From contig NZ_CP035037.1 in the NCBI RefSeq assembly GCF_004028235.1, forward strand, positions 1,240,001 to 1,304,000: 64,000 bases of DNA. The letters run 5' to 3'. Made by a program: the position numbers and the translations under genes. Below, in pieces: positions 8,001 to 20,175 of this stretch (its first letter is position 1; the number at the start of each line of letters is the position of its first letter). This stretch comes from Leucobacter muris (GTDB lineage Bacteria > Actinomycetota > Actinomycetes > Actinomycetales > Microbacteriaceae). The notes beneath the pieces are model-generated. The model was not told the DNA's origin and did no database searches. It saw only the letters and a program-made list of their open reading frames with translations.

Positions 8001-9164
8001 GCGGATCGCGATACCGGGGCTCGTGCGTCCGGAGCGCCCCGAACGCTGATTGGCGCTCGCCTGGGAGACGGGCTCGATCGGGAGACGCTGCACCTTGCTG
8101 CGCGCCGAATAGCGGGAGATGCGAGCGGTGCCCGCGTCGACGACGTAGCGGATGCCCGGCACCGTGAGCGAGGTCTCGGCCACGTTCGTCGCGAGCACGA
8201 TGCGCCGCGCAGCCGCGCTCGCGCCGCTCGCGCGCTCGAAGACGCGGTGCTGTTCGGCTGCGCTGAGGCGGCCGTAGAGGGGCAGGATCTCGATCGGTCT
8301 CGCGCGGTTCGCGCCGAGGCGGCCGCGCAGGGCGTCGGCGGCGTCGCGGATCTCGGCTTCTCCGCTGAGGAACACGAGCACGTCGCCTCGATCCTCTGCG
8401 CCGAGTTCCTCGACCGCGTCTCCGATAGCGTCGAAGAGGTCGCGCTCGACCGTGACGACCCGGGACTCGGGTGCGGTGGTACCCGCTCGGCCCGCGGGCG
8501 AGCGCTTGGCGTCCGCCTCCGAGCGACCCGCGCCCGTCTCGGGCCGCTCGATCTTCTCGACCAGCGGCCGGTACCGGATCTCGACCGGGTAGGTGCGGCC
8601 CGACACCTCGACGATGGGGGCCGGGCGCTTCGTCCTCGGATCGGCGAAGTGCTCGGCGAACGACTCGGGGTCGATGGTGGCCGAGGTGATGATCACCTTG
8701 AGGTCGGGTCGGCGGGGCAGCAGCGTCTTGAGGTAGCCGAGCAGGAAGTCGATGTTGAGCGACCGCTCGTGGGCCTCGTCGATGATGATGGTGTCGTAGG
8801 CGCGCAGGTCGCGGTCGCGGTGGATCGCGTTGAGCAGGATGCCGTCGGTCATGAGGCGGATCCGGGTCTGCTCGGAGACCTTGTCGGTGAAGCGCACCTG
8901 GTAGCCGACGAGCCCGCCGAGCTCGGAGCCGAGCTCCTCGGCGATGCGCTCGGCGATCGTGCGGGCCGCGATGCGGCGCGGCTGGGTATGGGCGATGCGT
9001 TCGCGGCCGAGGGCGAGCGCGATCTTCGGCAGCTGGGTCGTCTTGCCCGAGCCGGTCTCACCCGCCACGATGACCACCTGGTTGTCGCGGATCGCCGCCT
9101 CGATCTCGTCGCGCATCTGCGAGACGGGGAGATCCGCGGGGAATTCGATGCGGGGTTGCGTCAT
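5031..9164 (-). CDS. hrpA: ATP-dependent RNA helicase HrpA (DEAH-box)
   Basis: 1377 residues from ATG 9164 (MTQPRIEFPADLPVSQMRDE), close to the family's usual 1300. Motifs in order: Walker A GETGSGKT (35-42), DEAH (129-132), SAT (161-163), and later QRSGRSGR. OB-fold/HA2 regions and a long HrpA-specific C-terminal half follow. The frame stays open far upstream to 11123, but that is a GC artefact over two other genes. Two low-complexity inserts are present; one encodes alternating Gly-Ser from GATCCC hexamers near 7235-7285. Known HrpA unwinds structured RNA and rescues stalled ribosomes. It is monocistronic and convergent with the AbiEi-like gene. Confidence 0.93.
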   Translation of the reverse strand: MTQPRIEFPADLPVSQMRDEIEAAIRDNQVVIVAGETGSGKTTQLPKIALALGRERIAHTQPRRIAARTIAERIAEELGSELGGLVGYQVRFTDKVSEQTRIRLMTDGILLNAIHRDRDLRAYDTIIIDEAHERSLNIDFLLGYLKTLLPRRPDLKVIITSATIDPESFAEHFADPRTKRPAPIVEVSGRTYPVEIRYRPLVEKIERPETGAGRSEADAKRSPAGRAGTTAPESRVVTVERDLFDAIGDAVEELGAEDRGDVLVFLSGEAEIRDAADALRGRLGANRARPIEILPLYGRLSAAEQHRVFERASGASAAARRIVLATNVAETSLTVPGIRYVVDAGTARISRYSARSKVQRLPIEPVSQASANQRSGRSGRTSPGIAIRLYSEEDFESRPEFTEPEIRRTGLASVILQMLSLGLGDIARFPFLTPPDQRGIADGLGLLAELGAVEPLDRGGAPRDGRGKGRSGRAGGSANHRITKIGRELSRLPIEPRFARMVVEARRHEVVPQVLAIVAGLTIQDVRERPQEQRAQADQLHARFVDPQGDLMTLLNLWDYLQERQRELSSSAFRRLCKAEYLKFLRVREWMDLTRQLARIAGVRGGAAAARPRPRGADAERDDTTGAGSGSESGSGSGSGSGEAIHRSVLAGLLSQLGVRDDRQDRSAPARGRGAAGAVKRKPAQEYVGSRGTRFVLYPGSVLAKKPPEVVMSVELVETSRLFARSNAVVDPAWAEELAGPLAKRQVSEPHWEKKQGAAVAYERVTLFGVPIVDRRRVQLARFDREHARELFIRHALVDGEWDSRQAFDRANRQLRRELEQLEERTRRRDLVSDDEAVYDFYDARIPADVVSTRSFEGWWKEAQRAQPKLLTMRREDLVEGEAAEVDESEFPRQWRHGDQTLRLKYRFDPTADDDGVTVNVPLPLLPRLERGDFEKLVPGLRQELVTALIKTLPKAIRKHVVPAADWARTLLETVEPRLAATPSPVAEPQRRPGSSSEPTAAPSLLQLLADEIRRRTSVPVSPDDFDPSRLPAHLTPTFRVVDGRGRTVGSGKDLAALQAAHKDRATQGVAKVAAAAMPKSDLERKGATGWVFGELPRHVDTAYAKGRGSGAGVVRAYPAVVDRRTSVDLVLVADEVEQTRLSRRGIRRLVALSSPSPASYIRDHLSNQEKLLLGAGPYRSLDAAIADVSLAVADGVIRRHAPDGLVWSEAVFERIANDYARSLIDEIYAAIALTARVLDGARLARKAIDGTKSIQVLGQVADAAAQVDRLVFDGFVARTGLARLARLPVYFEAVQWRCRGLSENPGRDRARQNEVDRALALFEQAGGSIPLPEQAPEHLVRARWLIEELRVSLFAQHLRTAEPVSLQRIQKLLREA

Positions 9165-9404
9165 GATCCCACCATTATCGCGGACCGGGCCGGTCGGCGC
9201 CGAAGGAGCGGTTCGGCTCGGGGACTCCGTACCCGGACTGTCGCCGCCCGGGCCGCCTGTGGCGCAGGCCGTCCCCGGGCCGTCCGCGACGCAGGCCGTC
9301 CCGGCCGTCCGTGACATGGGCCGCAGACGGAGGTCCACCCGAGAATGCCGGGGGCCGGGCATAGACTGATCGAGCACGTGACCCCGCAGCGAAAGCGAGA
9401 CCAG

Positions 9405-10244
9405 ATGAGCGCCCTGCCGATCCCGAATCTCACCCTCACCGGCGGCACCGAGATCCCGCAGCTGGGCCTCGGCGTGTTCCTGGTCGAGGCGGGCGAGGCC
9501 GAGCGGGTGGTCTCCGACGCGCTCGAGGTGGGGTACCGGCACATCGACACGGCTCGCATCTACGACAACGAAGCCGAGGTGGGGCGCGCGATCGCCGCGA
9601 GCGGCATCCCGCGCGACGAGCTCTTCGTCACCACCAAGCTCTGGAACGACGACCACGCGCGAGCCGGCGAGGCCTTCGAGCAGAGCCTCGACCGGCTCGG
9701 CCTCGACCGCGTCGACCTCTACCTCGTGCATTGGCCGCTGCCCAAGGTCGAGGGCAGCGCGCTCGCCGCCTGGCACGGGCTCATCGAGATCGCCGAGTCG
9801 GGCCGCGCCTCGGCCATCGGCGTCTCCAACTTCGAGATCGAGCACCTGCAGCAGGTGATCGACGCGACCGGTGCGGTGCCCGCCGTCAACCAGATCGAGC
9901 TGCACCCGCTGCACCAGCGCCGCGAGCTGTCGGCGTTCTGCGCCGAGCAGGGCATCGCGATCGAGGCCTGGGGGCCGCTCGCCCAGGGCAAGACCGACCT
10001 GTTCGAGCGCCCCGAGGTGCTCACCGCCGCAGAGCGGCACGGCAAGACCCCCGCGCAGGTGGTGCTGCGCTGGCACCTGCAGCAGGGGCGCATCATCTTC
10101 CCGAAGACGGGCCGCCGCGAGCGCATGGTCGAGAACGCCGACCTCTTCGACTTCGAGCTGTCGGGCACCGAGATCGAGGCCATCGACTCGCTCGAGGTCG
10201 GCACCAACTTCGGGCCCGACCCGCGCAGCTTCGACGTGCGCTGA
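9405..10244 (+). CDS. Aldo/keto reductase
   Basis: 279 residues from ATG 9405. The catalytic tetrad is complete: Asp48 and Tyr53 (YRHIDTARIYDNE), Lys78 (TTKLW) and His109 (LVHWP). NADPH-binding features IGVSNF and the C-terminal FPKTGRRERMVEN match the AKR5 group (2,5-diketo-D-gluconate reductase-like enzymes). These cytosolic enzymes reduce small aldehydes and ketones; the physiological substrate cannot be told. It precedes mdh by 72 bp on the same strand, so co-transcription is possible. Confidence 0.9.
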   Translation: MSALPIPNLTLTGGTEIPQLGLGVFLVEAGEAERVVSDALEVGYRHIDTARIYDNEAEVGRAIAASGIPRDELFVTTKLWNDDHARAGEAFEQSLDRLGLDRVDLYLVHWPLPKVEGSALAAWHGLIEIAESGRASAIGVSNFEIEHLQQVIDATGAVPAVNQIELHPLHQRRELSAFCAEQGIAIEAWGPLAQGKTDLFERPEVLTAAERHGKTPAQVVLRWHLQQGRIIFPKTGRRERMVENADLFDFELSGTEIEAIDSLEVGTNFGPDPRSFDVR

Positions 10245-10316
10245 GCGCCGCGGGCCGCCGCACGGCGCCGCCCACCGGTGCCGGGCGCGACCACACGCAG
10301 AGACGAGGAGACCCAC

Positions 10317-13170
<2,854 letters not shown>

Positions 13171-13365
13171 TGTGTGTCCTCCATTTGTAAACGCACGCAC
13201 ACGAAATACACTGGAGGCTAATGCCAGGAATCTCGCGCCGTAACTATCTGAAACGTGGCTGAGAATGCTCACGTCAGTGTGCGCGAAACTCGACGGAATA
13301 TATAGTTTCACGGATGTAGAAGCAAATCAATAGTGTATTTGCAATTGATTGGAAAGAGGCTCGAC
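13171..13365. promoter_or_regulatory. AT-rich divergent promoter region between whiB and a membrane protein gene
   Basis: This is one of the few AT-rich patches in the window. On the plus strand TATATAGT lies near 13300-13307. Two alternative hairpins sit just before the ribosome site of the rightward gene: GCAAAT (13322-13327) with ATTTGC (13337-13342), and AATCAAT (13325-13331) with ATTGATT (13344-13350). They share bases, so only one can form at a time. On the minus strand GGAGG at the whiB start is clear. Exact -35/-10 elements cannot be assigned. Confidence 0.45.
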
Positions 13366-13773
13366 ATGCCCTCGTCACCCGCTGATCACCCACGCTCGCG
13401 AGTCGCCTGGCGGGCGCTGGCCGCGCTGCTGGCGGTCGAGAGCGCACTGCTGCTGTGGGTGCTCGGCGTCACGGTGGTCGGTGCGCTCGGCTCGGAGGGC
13501 AACCCGCTGCAGAACCTCAGCCTGATCGTCATGGCCGCGCTGTCGTTCGCGTGGGTGGTGGTGACCCTCGTGGGTGCGGTGAAGGCGCGGGCGAGCTGGG
13601 TGCGCGGATCCTCGCTCACCATCCACGTGCTGCTCTTCGCGGCGGGCACCGGCTGCCTGCAGATCGGCATCGGCCCGTGGTGGCTGGGCTTCGCGCTCGT
13701 GGCGCTCGCCCTCGCCGGCTTCGCCGCCGCGATCCTCGCCCGCCCCGCAGTTCAGTCCGCCGGCGAGCAGTAG
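13366..13773 (+). CDS. Four-helix membrane protein of unknown function
   Basis: 135 residues from ATG 13366, with GAAAGAGG upstream. Four hydrophobic helices are visible (about 14-40, 49-70, 78-98, 104-124), separated by short loops, with a small hydrophilic tail. The pattern resembles small uncharacterised actinobacterial integral membrane proteins. It is divergent from whiB and convergent with bcp. I do not recognise a functional motif. Confidence 0.75.
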   Translation: MPSSPADHPRSRVAWRALAALLAVESALLLWVLGVTVVGALGSEGNPLQNLSLIVMAALSFAWVVVTLVGAVKARASWVRGSSLTIHVLLFAAGTGCLQIGIGPWWLGFALVALALAGFAAAILARPAVQSAGEQ

Positions 13774-13875
13774 GGCGGCCCTCGACGGGCTCGCGTCCGG
13801 CTCGGGATGGGGCACCGGCTGCCGCCGATCACGTGCCCGGTGACGCGCCCGCGCCCGGGCCGTCCGCCCCCGGGG

Positions 13876-14358
13876 TCAGGCCGCGTCGAGGCCGAGCAGC
13901 TTGCGCACACGGGCGACGTGCCCAGTGGCCTTCACGTTGTAGAGCGCGTGTGCGATCCGCCCCTCCTCGTCGATCACGAAGGTCGAGCGGATCACACCCT
14001 GCACGATGCGCCCGTAGTTCTTCTTCTCGCCGAACGCGCCGTAGGCGGTGAGCACCTCGCGATCCGGGTCGCTCAGCAGGGGGTAGTCGAGCGAGTCGCG
14101 CTCGGCGAACCGGGCGAGCTTGTCGACCGGGTCAGGGGAGAGCCCGAGCAGCTGGTAGCCGGCAGCCTCGAGCGATGCGACCGAGTCGCGGAAGTCGCAG
14201 GCCTCTGTCGTGCAGCCGGGGGTCATGGCCGCCGGGTAAACGAAGAGGATCACCCGCCGGCCGCGGAAGTCGGCCAGCGAACGGGTGGCGCCGTCTTGAT
14301 CGGGGAGCGAGAAGTCGGGGGCGGGCTGTGCGGGCTCGAGGATCACGCGTTCCGTCAT
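13876..14358 (-). CDS. bcp: Thioredoxin-dependent thiol peroxidase (BCP-type peroxiredoxin)
   Basis: 160 residues. The peroxidatic site reads MTPGCTTEACDFRD with Cys49 and a second Cys54 five residues later, as in atypical 2-Cys BCP/PrxQ proteins. Arg123 in the VQGVIRSTFVID segment completes the active site. The enzyme reduces hydrogen peroxide and organic peroxides using thioredoxin in the cytosol. It stands alone between the membrane-protein gene and rsgA. Length matches the family. Confidence 0.92.
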   Translation of the reverse strand: MTERVILEPAQPAPDFSLPDQDGATRSLADFRGRRVILFVYPAAMTPGCTTEACDFRDSVASLEAAGYQLLGLSPDPVDKLARFAERDSLDYPLLSDPDREVLTAYGAFGEKKNYGRIVQGVIRSTFVIDEEGRIAHALYNVKATGHVARVRKLLGLDAA

Positions 14359-14502
14359 GCCCTCAGCCTATCGGTGCGCGGCTGAGCCCGTGCCGATCCC
14401 GACTCGAGAAGCCGTGCGCGATCGTCGCTCGATCAGGCGGCTCCGCGCCCCATCTCGACGGCGACCGGGGCCGGGCGGGCCCGCAGCGAAGCGGGGCCGG
14501 CG

Positions 14503-15561
14503 CTACTTCAGCAGTCGGCGCAGCGACTCGACCCGCGCCGCGCCCGCGGCGTCGAGCCGACCGTCGGCGATGGCGGCGTCGAGCTCGCAGTCGGGGGCGC
14601 CCTCGAGGTGCGTGCAGCCGCGCGGGCAGCCGTCGATGATCTCGGCGAGGTCGGTGAAACCCCGCAGAATGCCCTCGGTGGTGACGTGTCCGAGCCCGAA
14701 GGAGCGCACGCCCGGCGTGTCGATCACCCAGCCGGTGCCGCCGCCCGCGCAGCCGGGGGTCTCGGCCCGGTACGCGACCGACGACGACGAGGTGTGGCGG
14801 CCTCGGCCGGTGACCTCGTTGACGTGGCCGGTGGCGCGGCCCGCCTCGGGCACGAGCTCGTTGATGAGCGTCGACTTGCCGACCCCCGAGTGACCGACGA
14901 ACACGGTGGTGCGACCCGCGAGCGCCTCGCGGATCTCGTCGAGCGGCCAAGCCCCCGGCTGCGAGCGGAAGACGGGCACCTCGAGCGCCGAGAAGTAGCC
15001 GAGGAACGGCTCGGGATCGGCGAGGTCGACCTTGGTGATGCAGATGAGCGGCCGGATGCCCGCGTCGTAGGCGGCCACGAGATAGCGGTCGACGAGGCGC
15101 ACCCGCGGTTCGGGGTTGGCCGCCGCCACCACGATCAGCATCTGGTCGGCGTTCGCGACCATCACGCGCTCGACCGTGTCGCTGTCGTCGGCGCTGCGCC
15201 GCAGCAGCGTGCGGCGGTCCTCGATGCTCACGATGCGGGCGAGGGATCCCTCCGCGCCGCTCGCGTCGCCGACGAGCTGCACCCGGTCGCCGATCACGAT
15301 GGGGGTGCGCCGCAACTCGCGAGCGCGAGCCGCGACGACGACGCGCTCGGAGAGGTCGTGGGGATCGGCACCCGACTCGACGAGCGCGGTGTAGCGGCCG
15401 CGATCCACCGCCGTCACCAGGCCGACCACGGCGTCGGCGTGCTCGGGTCGCCGTTTGGTGCGGGGGCGATTCGCCTTGGGATTGGGGCGCTGGCGCACCG
15501 CGTGGTCGGCGTACTCGGAGTAGGGGCCGTCTTCGTCGTCGTCCGGGGTCAGCCAGCTCAT
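14503..15561 (-). CDS. rsgA: Ribosome small-subunit GTPase RsgA
   Basis: 352 residues from ATG 15561, whose ATG overlaps the aroA stop as ATGA, so translation is coupled. After an OB-fold region the GTPase motifs appear in circularly permuted order, the hallmark of RsgA: G4 TKVD, then G1 GHSGVGKS, then G3 DTPGV. A zinc-binding end [16 protein letters not shown] follows. RsgA helps 30S subunit maturation. In many actinobacteria it is directly downstream of aroA, as here. Confidence 0.93.
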   Translation of the reverse strand: MSWLTPDDDEDGPYSEYADHAVRQRPNPKANRPRTKRRPEHADAVVGLVTAVDRGRYTALVESGADPHDLSERVVVAARARELRRTPIVIGDRVQLVGDASGAEGSLARIVSIEDRRTLLRRSADDSDTVERVMVANADQMLIVVAAANPEPRVRLVDRYLVAAYDAGIRPLICITKVDLADPEPFLGYFSALEVPVFRSQPGAWPLDEIREALAGRTTVFVGHSGVGKSTLINELVPEAGRATGHVNEVTGRGRHTSSSSVAYRAETPGCAGGGTGWVIDTPGVRSFGLGHVTTEGILRGFTDLAEIIDGCPRGCTHLEGAPDCELDAAIADGRLDAAGAARVESLRRLLK

Positions 15562-17051
15562 GTCCAGCTCGTGCCGTCCGGGGTCTGGGGGAGGGTGAGG
15601 AGGAGCGGGTTCGAGGCCGACGCGGCCGCGCCGCCCGGCCCGTCGAGCGGCGCGCCGGAGCCGGAGGCGATGCCGAGCATACGGCCCCACAGCTCGGGGA
15701 ACTGGGGCAGCGTCTTCGAGGTGCAGCCGATGTCTTCGACCTCGACACCCGCGACGCGCAGCCCGACCAGGGCCCCCGTCGTCGCCATGCGGTGGTCGGC
15801 GTAGCTCTGCCAGACGCCCCCGTGCAGCGTGGCCGGTCTGACCGCGATGCCGTCGTCGAGCTCGACCGCGTCGCCGCCCAGCCGATTGACCTCGGCGACG
15901 AGCGCGGCGATGCGGTCGGTCTCGTGGTGGCGGATGTGGCCGATGCCGGTGATCTCGCTCGCCTCGCCGTCAGTGCCCGCGGTGCCGTGCGCGGCCAGCG
16001 CCGCGAGCCCCACGAGCGTGGGTGCGAGCTCGCCGGCCTCGGGCACGTGCAGCCGGACGCCGCGCAGACGGCCGCCGCTCGTCACGGTGAGGGATCCGTC
16101 GGCCGCGAGCACCGCGTCGGCGCCGAACGCCGGCAGCAGCGTGCGCAGCTGATCGCCGACCTGCGTGGTGGCCGAGGGCCAGCCGGGCACGGTGACGCGG
16201 CCTCCGACGGCCGCAGCCGCGGCGAGGAACGGGGCGGCGTTCGAGAGGTCGGGCTCGATGCGGGCGTCGAGCGCCCGGATCGGCCCGGGCTTCACGACCC
16301 ATTCGCCGGGGGCGGGGGACTCGACGTCGACGCCTCGGGCGCGCAGCGTCTCGATGGTCATCTCGATGTGCGGCAGGCTCGGCAGACGCTCCCCGGTGTG
16401 CACGACGTGCACCCCCTCGTCGAAGCGCGCGCCCGAGAGCAGCAGGGCCGAGACGAACTGACTCGAGAGCGATGCGTCGAGCTTGACCCGGCCGCCGCGC
16501 AGCGATCCGGTGCCGTGCACCGTGAAGGGCAGGGCGCCGCGCCCCTCGTCGGCGATGTCGGCGCCGAGAGCGCGCAGCGCGTCGAGCACCGGGCGCATGG
16601 GGCGCTTGCGCGCGTAGGGGTCGCCGTCGAAGGCGACTGGTCCCAGGGCGAGGGCGGCGACCGGCGGCACGAAGCGCATCACCGTGCCGGCGAGGCCGCA
16701 CGCGATAGTCGTGGAACCGGTCAGCTCATCGGCGGGCGTGATGCGCAGGTCGGGGCCGAACGGACTGTCGGTGGGCACCTGCTCGATGCCGGTGCCGAGC
16801 GCCCGCAGCGCGTCGACCATGAGCGCCGAGTCGCGGGAGTGCAGGGGCGCGCGCAGGGTGCCCGGCCCGTCGCCGAGGGCGGCGAGGATCAGCTCGCGAC
16901 CCGTCAGCGACTTCGAACCGGGAAGGGCCACGCGCGCGTCGAGCGCGCCATCCGCGAGCGGTGCGTCCCATGGGGCCTCGTGCTCGCCGAGACCCTCGCC
17001 GGCGTGCGCCTCGTCGCCGTCCTTGCCCTTGTTCATCTTCGCTTCAAGCAT
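15558..17051 (-). CDS. aroA: 3-phosphoshikimate 1-carboxyvinyltransferase (EPSP synthase)
   Basis: I chose ATG 17051 (497 residues), with GAGGA close upstream; ATG 17036 is an alternative. Hallmarks: [17 protein letters not shown] for PEP/shikimate-3-phosphate binding, [39 protein letters not shown] and [14 protein letters not shown]. It is the sixth step of the shikimate pathway. The Ser-Leu-Thr (not Ser-Asn-Arg) after LPGSK follows the actinobacterial variant. It forms an overlapping pair with rsgA and is divergent from sigR across a region with a 20-bp-stem hairpin. Confidence 0.93.
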   Translation of the reverse strand: MLEAKMNKGKDGDEAHAGEGLGEHEAPWDAPLADGALDARVALPGSKSLTGRELILAALGDGPGTLRAPLHSRDSALMVDALRALGTGIEQVPTDSPFGPDLRITPADELTGSTTIACGLAGTVMRFVPPVAALALGPVAFDGDPYARKRPMRPVLDALRALGADIADEGRGALPFTVHGTGSLRGGRVKLDASLSSQFVSALLLSGARFDEGVHVVHTGERLPSLPHIEMTIETLRARGVDVESPAPGEWVVKPGPIRALDARIEPDLSNAAPFLAAAAAVGGRVTVPGWPSATTQVGDQLRTLLPAFGADAVLAADGSLTVTSGGRLRGVRLHVPEAGELAPTLVGLAALAAHGTAGTDGEASEITGIGHIRHHETDRIAALVAEVNRLGGDAVELDDGIAVRPATLHGGVWQSYADHRMATTGALVGLRVAGVEVEDIGCTSKTLPQFPELWGRMLGIASGSGAPLDGPGGAAASASNPLLLTLPQTPDGTSWT

Positions 17052-17086
17052 CGTCCTCGATTCTACCCGGCCCGCGTCCGACGGGA

Positions 17087-17143
17087 GCGGGAGTCGCAAC
17101 ACGCCGACCCGCTCGGCGCGAGACGGCGTGTTGCGACTCCCGC
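17087..17143. repeat. 20-bp-stem hairpin in the aroA/sigR divergent spacer
   Basis: Arms 17087-17106 and 17124-17143 are perfectly complementary over 20 bp (GCGGGAGTCGCAACACGCCG) with a 17-nt loop. It lies between divergent genes, so it is not a terminator for either. Stem and loop size resemble six other hairpins in this window, which supports a repeat-family origin over a promoter-specific function. Confidence 0.75.
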
Positions 17144-17212
17144 CCGTGGAAGAGGAGGCGTGCGCGGGGCGCTCACGGGGGAAGCAACGGAGGGAGGCGT
17201 AGGATCGAGGGT

Positions 17213-17869
17213 GTGAGTGACACCACGGCGCACGAAGATCAGGCGGTACTGGAGCAGCGCTTCACCCGAGAGGCGCTGCCGCTGCTCGACCAGCTGTACG
17301 GCGCGGCGATGAAGATGACGCGCAACCCGCAGGATGCGCAGGATCTCGTGCAGGAGACGTTCCTCAAGGCGTTCTCGGCCTTCGCGTCGTTCCAGGAGGG
17401 CACCAATCTCAAGGCCTGGCTCTACCGCATCATGACGAACAGCTACATCAACACCTACCGCAAACGGCAGCGAGAGCCCTACCTCGGCGCCGTCGACGAG
17501 CTCGAGGACTGGCAACTGGGCGGCGCCGAGTCGACCACGGCGATGTCGGCTCGATCCGCCGAGGCCGAGGCCATCGATCGCACGCCCGACACGGTGGTGA
17601 GCGAAGCGCTCAACGCGCTGCCCGAGGATTTCCGCATGGCGGTCTACCTCGCCGACGTCGAGGGATTCAGCTACCAGGAGATCGCCGACATCGCGGAGGT
17701 GCCCATCGGTACGGTGATGAGCCGCCTGCACCGCGGCCGCACCAGGCTGCGCAAGACTCTCGGGGAATACGCGCGCGAGCAGGGCGTTGGACTCAGTGCG
17801 GGAGGCGCGGCGACGAAGCGCACCGGCCGCACGAAGACGAAGGACACGGAAGAGGGAGCGACGCGATGA
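17213..17869 (+). CDS. sigR: ECF sigma factor of the SigR/SigH (RpoE) group
   Basis: I chose GTG 17213 ([10 protein letters not shown]), giving 218 residues. Sigma region 2 spans about 25-95 ([47 protein letters not shown]). Region 4 spans about 130-190 ([20 protein letters not shown] with the helix-turn-helix [20 protein letters not shown]). The next gene overlaps by ATGA and encodes a zinc anti-sigma factor, as in SigR-RsrA and SigH-RshA. Those pairs control thiol-oxidative stress. No convincing GGAAT-N18-GTT autoregulatory promoter was found upstream. Confidence 0.9.
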   Translation: MSDTTAHEDQAVLEQRFTREALPLLDQLYGAAMKMTRNPQDAQDLVQETFLKAFSAFASFQEGTNLKAWLYRIMTNSYINTYRKRQREPYLGAVDELEDWQLGGAESTTAMSARSAEAEAIDRTPDTVVSEALNALPEDFRMAVYLADVEGFSYQEIADIAEVPIGTVMSRLHRGRTRLRKTLGEYAREQGVGLSAGGAATKRTGRTKTKDTEEGATR

Positions 17870-18108
17870 GCGATTGCGGTTGCGAGACGGCGCAGGCCAA
17901 CCTCTACGAGCTGCTGCGCGGAGAGCTCTGCGCCGAGGAATCCGCGCCGATCCGGGAGCACCTCGAGAGCTGCCCCGGCTGCCAGGACGAGCAGACGGTC
18001 TGCATACGCCTCACCGAGGTGGTGCGCCGCGCCTGCGAGGAAGAGCGCGAGAACTGCGCTCCCGCAGACCTGCGCGATGCGATCCTGCGCGGCCTGCGCG
18101 TGAGCTGA
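17866..18108 (+). CDS. rsrA: Zinc-binding redox anti-sigma factor (RsrA/RshA-like)
   Basis: 80 residues, overlapping the sigma gene by ATGA. The ZAS motif is [10 protein letters not shown] with His32, Cys36 and Cys39, plus an upstream Cys4/Cys6 pair. In RsrA, oxidation of these cysteines releases zinc and frees the sigma factor. Extra cysteines (Cys46, Cys56, Cys64) are present. It is short, as in this family, and ends in a basic helix. The coupling keeps sigma and anti-sigma levels matched. Confidence 0.9.
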   Translation: MSDCGCETAQANLYELLRGELCAEESAPIREHLESCPGCQDEQTVCIRLTEVVRRACEEERENCAPADLRDAILRGLRVS

Positions 18109-18237
18109 GCCCGGCCGGCGTTCTGAGCGGCCCGCGAGGGCCGAGCGGGACGGTGCGCACGAGCCGCCTGAGCGTGTTGCAGGGTCGACCTTTCGGCATG
18201 CCCGGGGAGTAGTTCCGGCGCGCCTGACGACCGCCGG

Positions 18238-18954
18238 TTACTCGACCAGCTGCGCGTGCAACCGCGCGATCGTGGTGTCGGCGACGCCGCTCACCCGCAG
18301 GTAGTCGCGCACCGAGCCGAACCGCTCGTCGACGGCGGCGAGCGCGCGGTCGATCGCCGCGAGCGGCGTCGACACGAGCAACTGCTCGAGCGACGGCGTG
18401 ACCTCGATGCCGAGGTGCTTGATCAGCTCGAGGTTCTTGGCCCGCCACTCGCCGCTGAGGTTCTGCTCCGAGGCCGAGTAGTCGTGCATCACGTCGTCGC
18501 GATCCACGCCCACGGCCAGCAGGGTGAGGGCGGCGACGGCGCCCGTGCGATCCTTGCCCGCGGTGCAGTGGAAGACCGTCGCGCCGGGCTCGGCGAGCAT
18601 CGTCACGGCGGATGCGAGCCGGTCGCCGTGCTCGAGGTAGAGCAGCTCGGTGAGCGCGTAGATGTCGAGCTGCGCCGAGATGTGCTGCCTGACGTCGGGG
18701 AAGATGGGGTGCGGAACGACGACGGCGCTCTCGGGCACGAGGTCGGGCAGCGGGGCGCGCTCGGCGTCGTCGCGCAGGTCGATCACGCGCGCCACCGAGA
18801 GCTCGGCGATCTGAGCCCTGCCCCGGTCGCTGAGCGCGGCGAGCGCGTCGGAGCGGAAGAGCGCCCCCGACCTCGTGCGTCCGCCGTCGGCTCGGAACCC
18901 GCCGAGGTCGCGGAAGTTGTACGTTCCTTCGATGGGGAGCAGTGCGGAGGTCAC
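18238..18954 (-). CDS. Tyrosine/serine protein phosphatase family protein (Y_phosphatase3)
   Basis: 238 residues. N-terminal YNFRDLGGF is typical of this group, and the catalytic P-loop is HCTAGKDRTG with Cys130 and Arg136 (CX5R). Relatives such as mycobacterial PtpB act on phospho-Tyr/Ser and on phosphoinositides. No signal peptide is visible. It is monocistronic and precedes an alpha/beta hydrolase gene on the same strand. The true substrate is unknown. Confidence 0.85.
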   Translation of the reverse strand: MTSALLPIEGTYNFRDLGGFRADGGRTRSGALFRSDALAALSDRGRAQIAELSVARVIDLRDDAERAPLPDLVPESAVVVPHPIFPDVRQHISAQLDIYALTELLYLEHGDRLASAVTMLAEPGATVFHCTAGKDRTGAVAALTLLAVGVDRDDVMHDYSASEQNLSGEWRAKNLELIKHLGIEVTPSLEQLLVSTPLAAIDRALAAVDERFGSVRDYLRVSGVADTTIARLHAQLVE

Positions 18955-19084
18955 ACCCTCATCCTAGGCCGCGTCTCGCGTGCTCCTCGCCCCCCCTGCG
19001 CGCTCGAGTCGTCGAGCCGCTCGCGGGCCCGCCCGGCCGTGGTGATCCTCGTGGCGGTGCGCGGCCCCGACGCACTCGACGGAT

Positions 19085-19996
19085 TCAGAGGGCGAGGCCG
19101 CGCATGATCGACGCGAGCAGCACCGGCTCGGCCTCGTGCAGGTTGTGCGGCCCCGGCACCGTGAGGATCTCGTTGTTCGGCAGGCGATCCCGCCACTCGC
19201 CGACGAGATCGTCGCTGAGGATGCCGTGCTGCGCCCGCACGAGCGTGGCGGGCGGTTCGAGGCGCTGCAGGGACGCCCAGATCGGCGCGTAGGGGTGCGG
19301 GTCGCCGTTGCCCGAACCCGGCAGCGCGTCGAGGTGGGCGAGGTGGTGCGTCCACTCCAGTCGGCCGTCCGGGCGCCGGCGCGTGTTGAGCGCGACGCCG
19401 CGGGTGAGTGCGGTGCGGTCGGAGCCGATGCCGAAAGCGATGGCTCGATCGACGATCTCGTCGATCGAGGCGTAGTCACGCTGCCCGGTGATGAACTCGA
19501 CCACGGCGCCCGCGTTCCCCCCGGGCGTGATGCCGGGGGTGATGTCGACCACGACGAGCCGCCGCACGAGCCGGGGGCGGGCGTCGGCGACGAGCGCGGC
19601 GGTCAGCCCGCCGAGCGAGTGGCCCAGCAGCGCGACCGGGCCGCCCGCGAGCCGGTCGAGCGCCGTCACGATATCGGCGGCGAGGCGCTCGGGGCGGTAG
19701 TCGGCATCGGCGCGCCAGTCGCTGCGACCGTGCCCGGGCAGATCGAGCGAGAGCGCTGGCCTGTCGAGGGCCAGCAGCGCCGGATCGAAGCTGTGCGCGT
19801 TGAGGCCCGCGCCGTGCAGCACCACGAACTCGGGATCCGCGGGCCCTCCGAAGCGCAGCCCGCTCACCGCGCGGCCCTCGGCGACCGGCGCGGAGATGCG
19901 CTCGACCCGCGGCAGCGGGGCGCTGCGGCCGACGCGCGCGGCGTCTCCCGCGAGGAACCGGAACTCGTCGTCGGAGGACGGGGCTTCGCTGCTCAT
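19085..19996 (-). CDS. Alpha/beta-fold hydrolase
   Basis: 303 residues. The oxyanion region is VLHGAGLNAHS, the nucleophile elbow is GHSLGG, and the C-terminal histidine is in VPGPHNLHEAEP. DLPGHGRSDW is the usual strand-turn of this fold. The protein could be an esterase, lipase-like enzyme or C-C hydrolase; the sequence does not decide. No export signal is present, so it is probably cytosolic. Confidence 0.85.
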   Translation of the reverse strand: MSSEAPSSDDEFRFLAGDAARVGRSAPLPRVERISAPVAEGRAVSGLRFGGPADPEFVVLHGAGLNAHSFDPALLALDRPALSLDLPGHGRSDWRADADYRPERLAADIVTALDRLAGGPVALLGHSLGGLTAALVADARPRLVRRLVVVDITPGITPGGNAGAVVEFITGQRDYASIDEIVDRAIAFGIGSDRTALTRGVALNTRRRPDGRLEWTHHLAHLDALPGSGNGDPHPYAPIWASLQRLEPPATLVRAQHGILSDDLVGEWRDRLPNNEILTVPGPHNLHEAEPVLLASIMRGLAL

Positions 19997-20175
19997 TCGG
20001 CCAGTCTAGGGACGTCGGCGCCGATCACTCGAGGAAGACACGGCGGTGCGCGAGGCGCTGCCGATGATGCCGGCCGCGCGCGGCCGGAGGCCGCCCGGAT
20101 CCGCAACCTTGGGGGCGACCCTCCGAGGAGCGGCGGGGCGGGCCCGAGGGGAGCGACGTGCGCGGCGCACCCCGT

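Noticed and set aside
17170..17212. A SigR-type autoregulatory promoter (GGAAT-N18-GTT) before sigR
   Set aside because: A GGAA string is present at 17180-17183, but no GTT/GTTG lies at the right distance.
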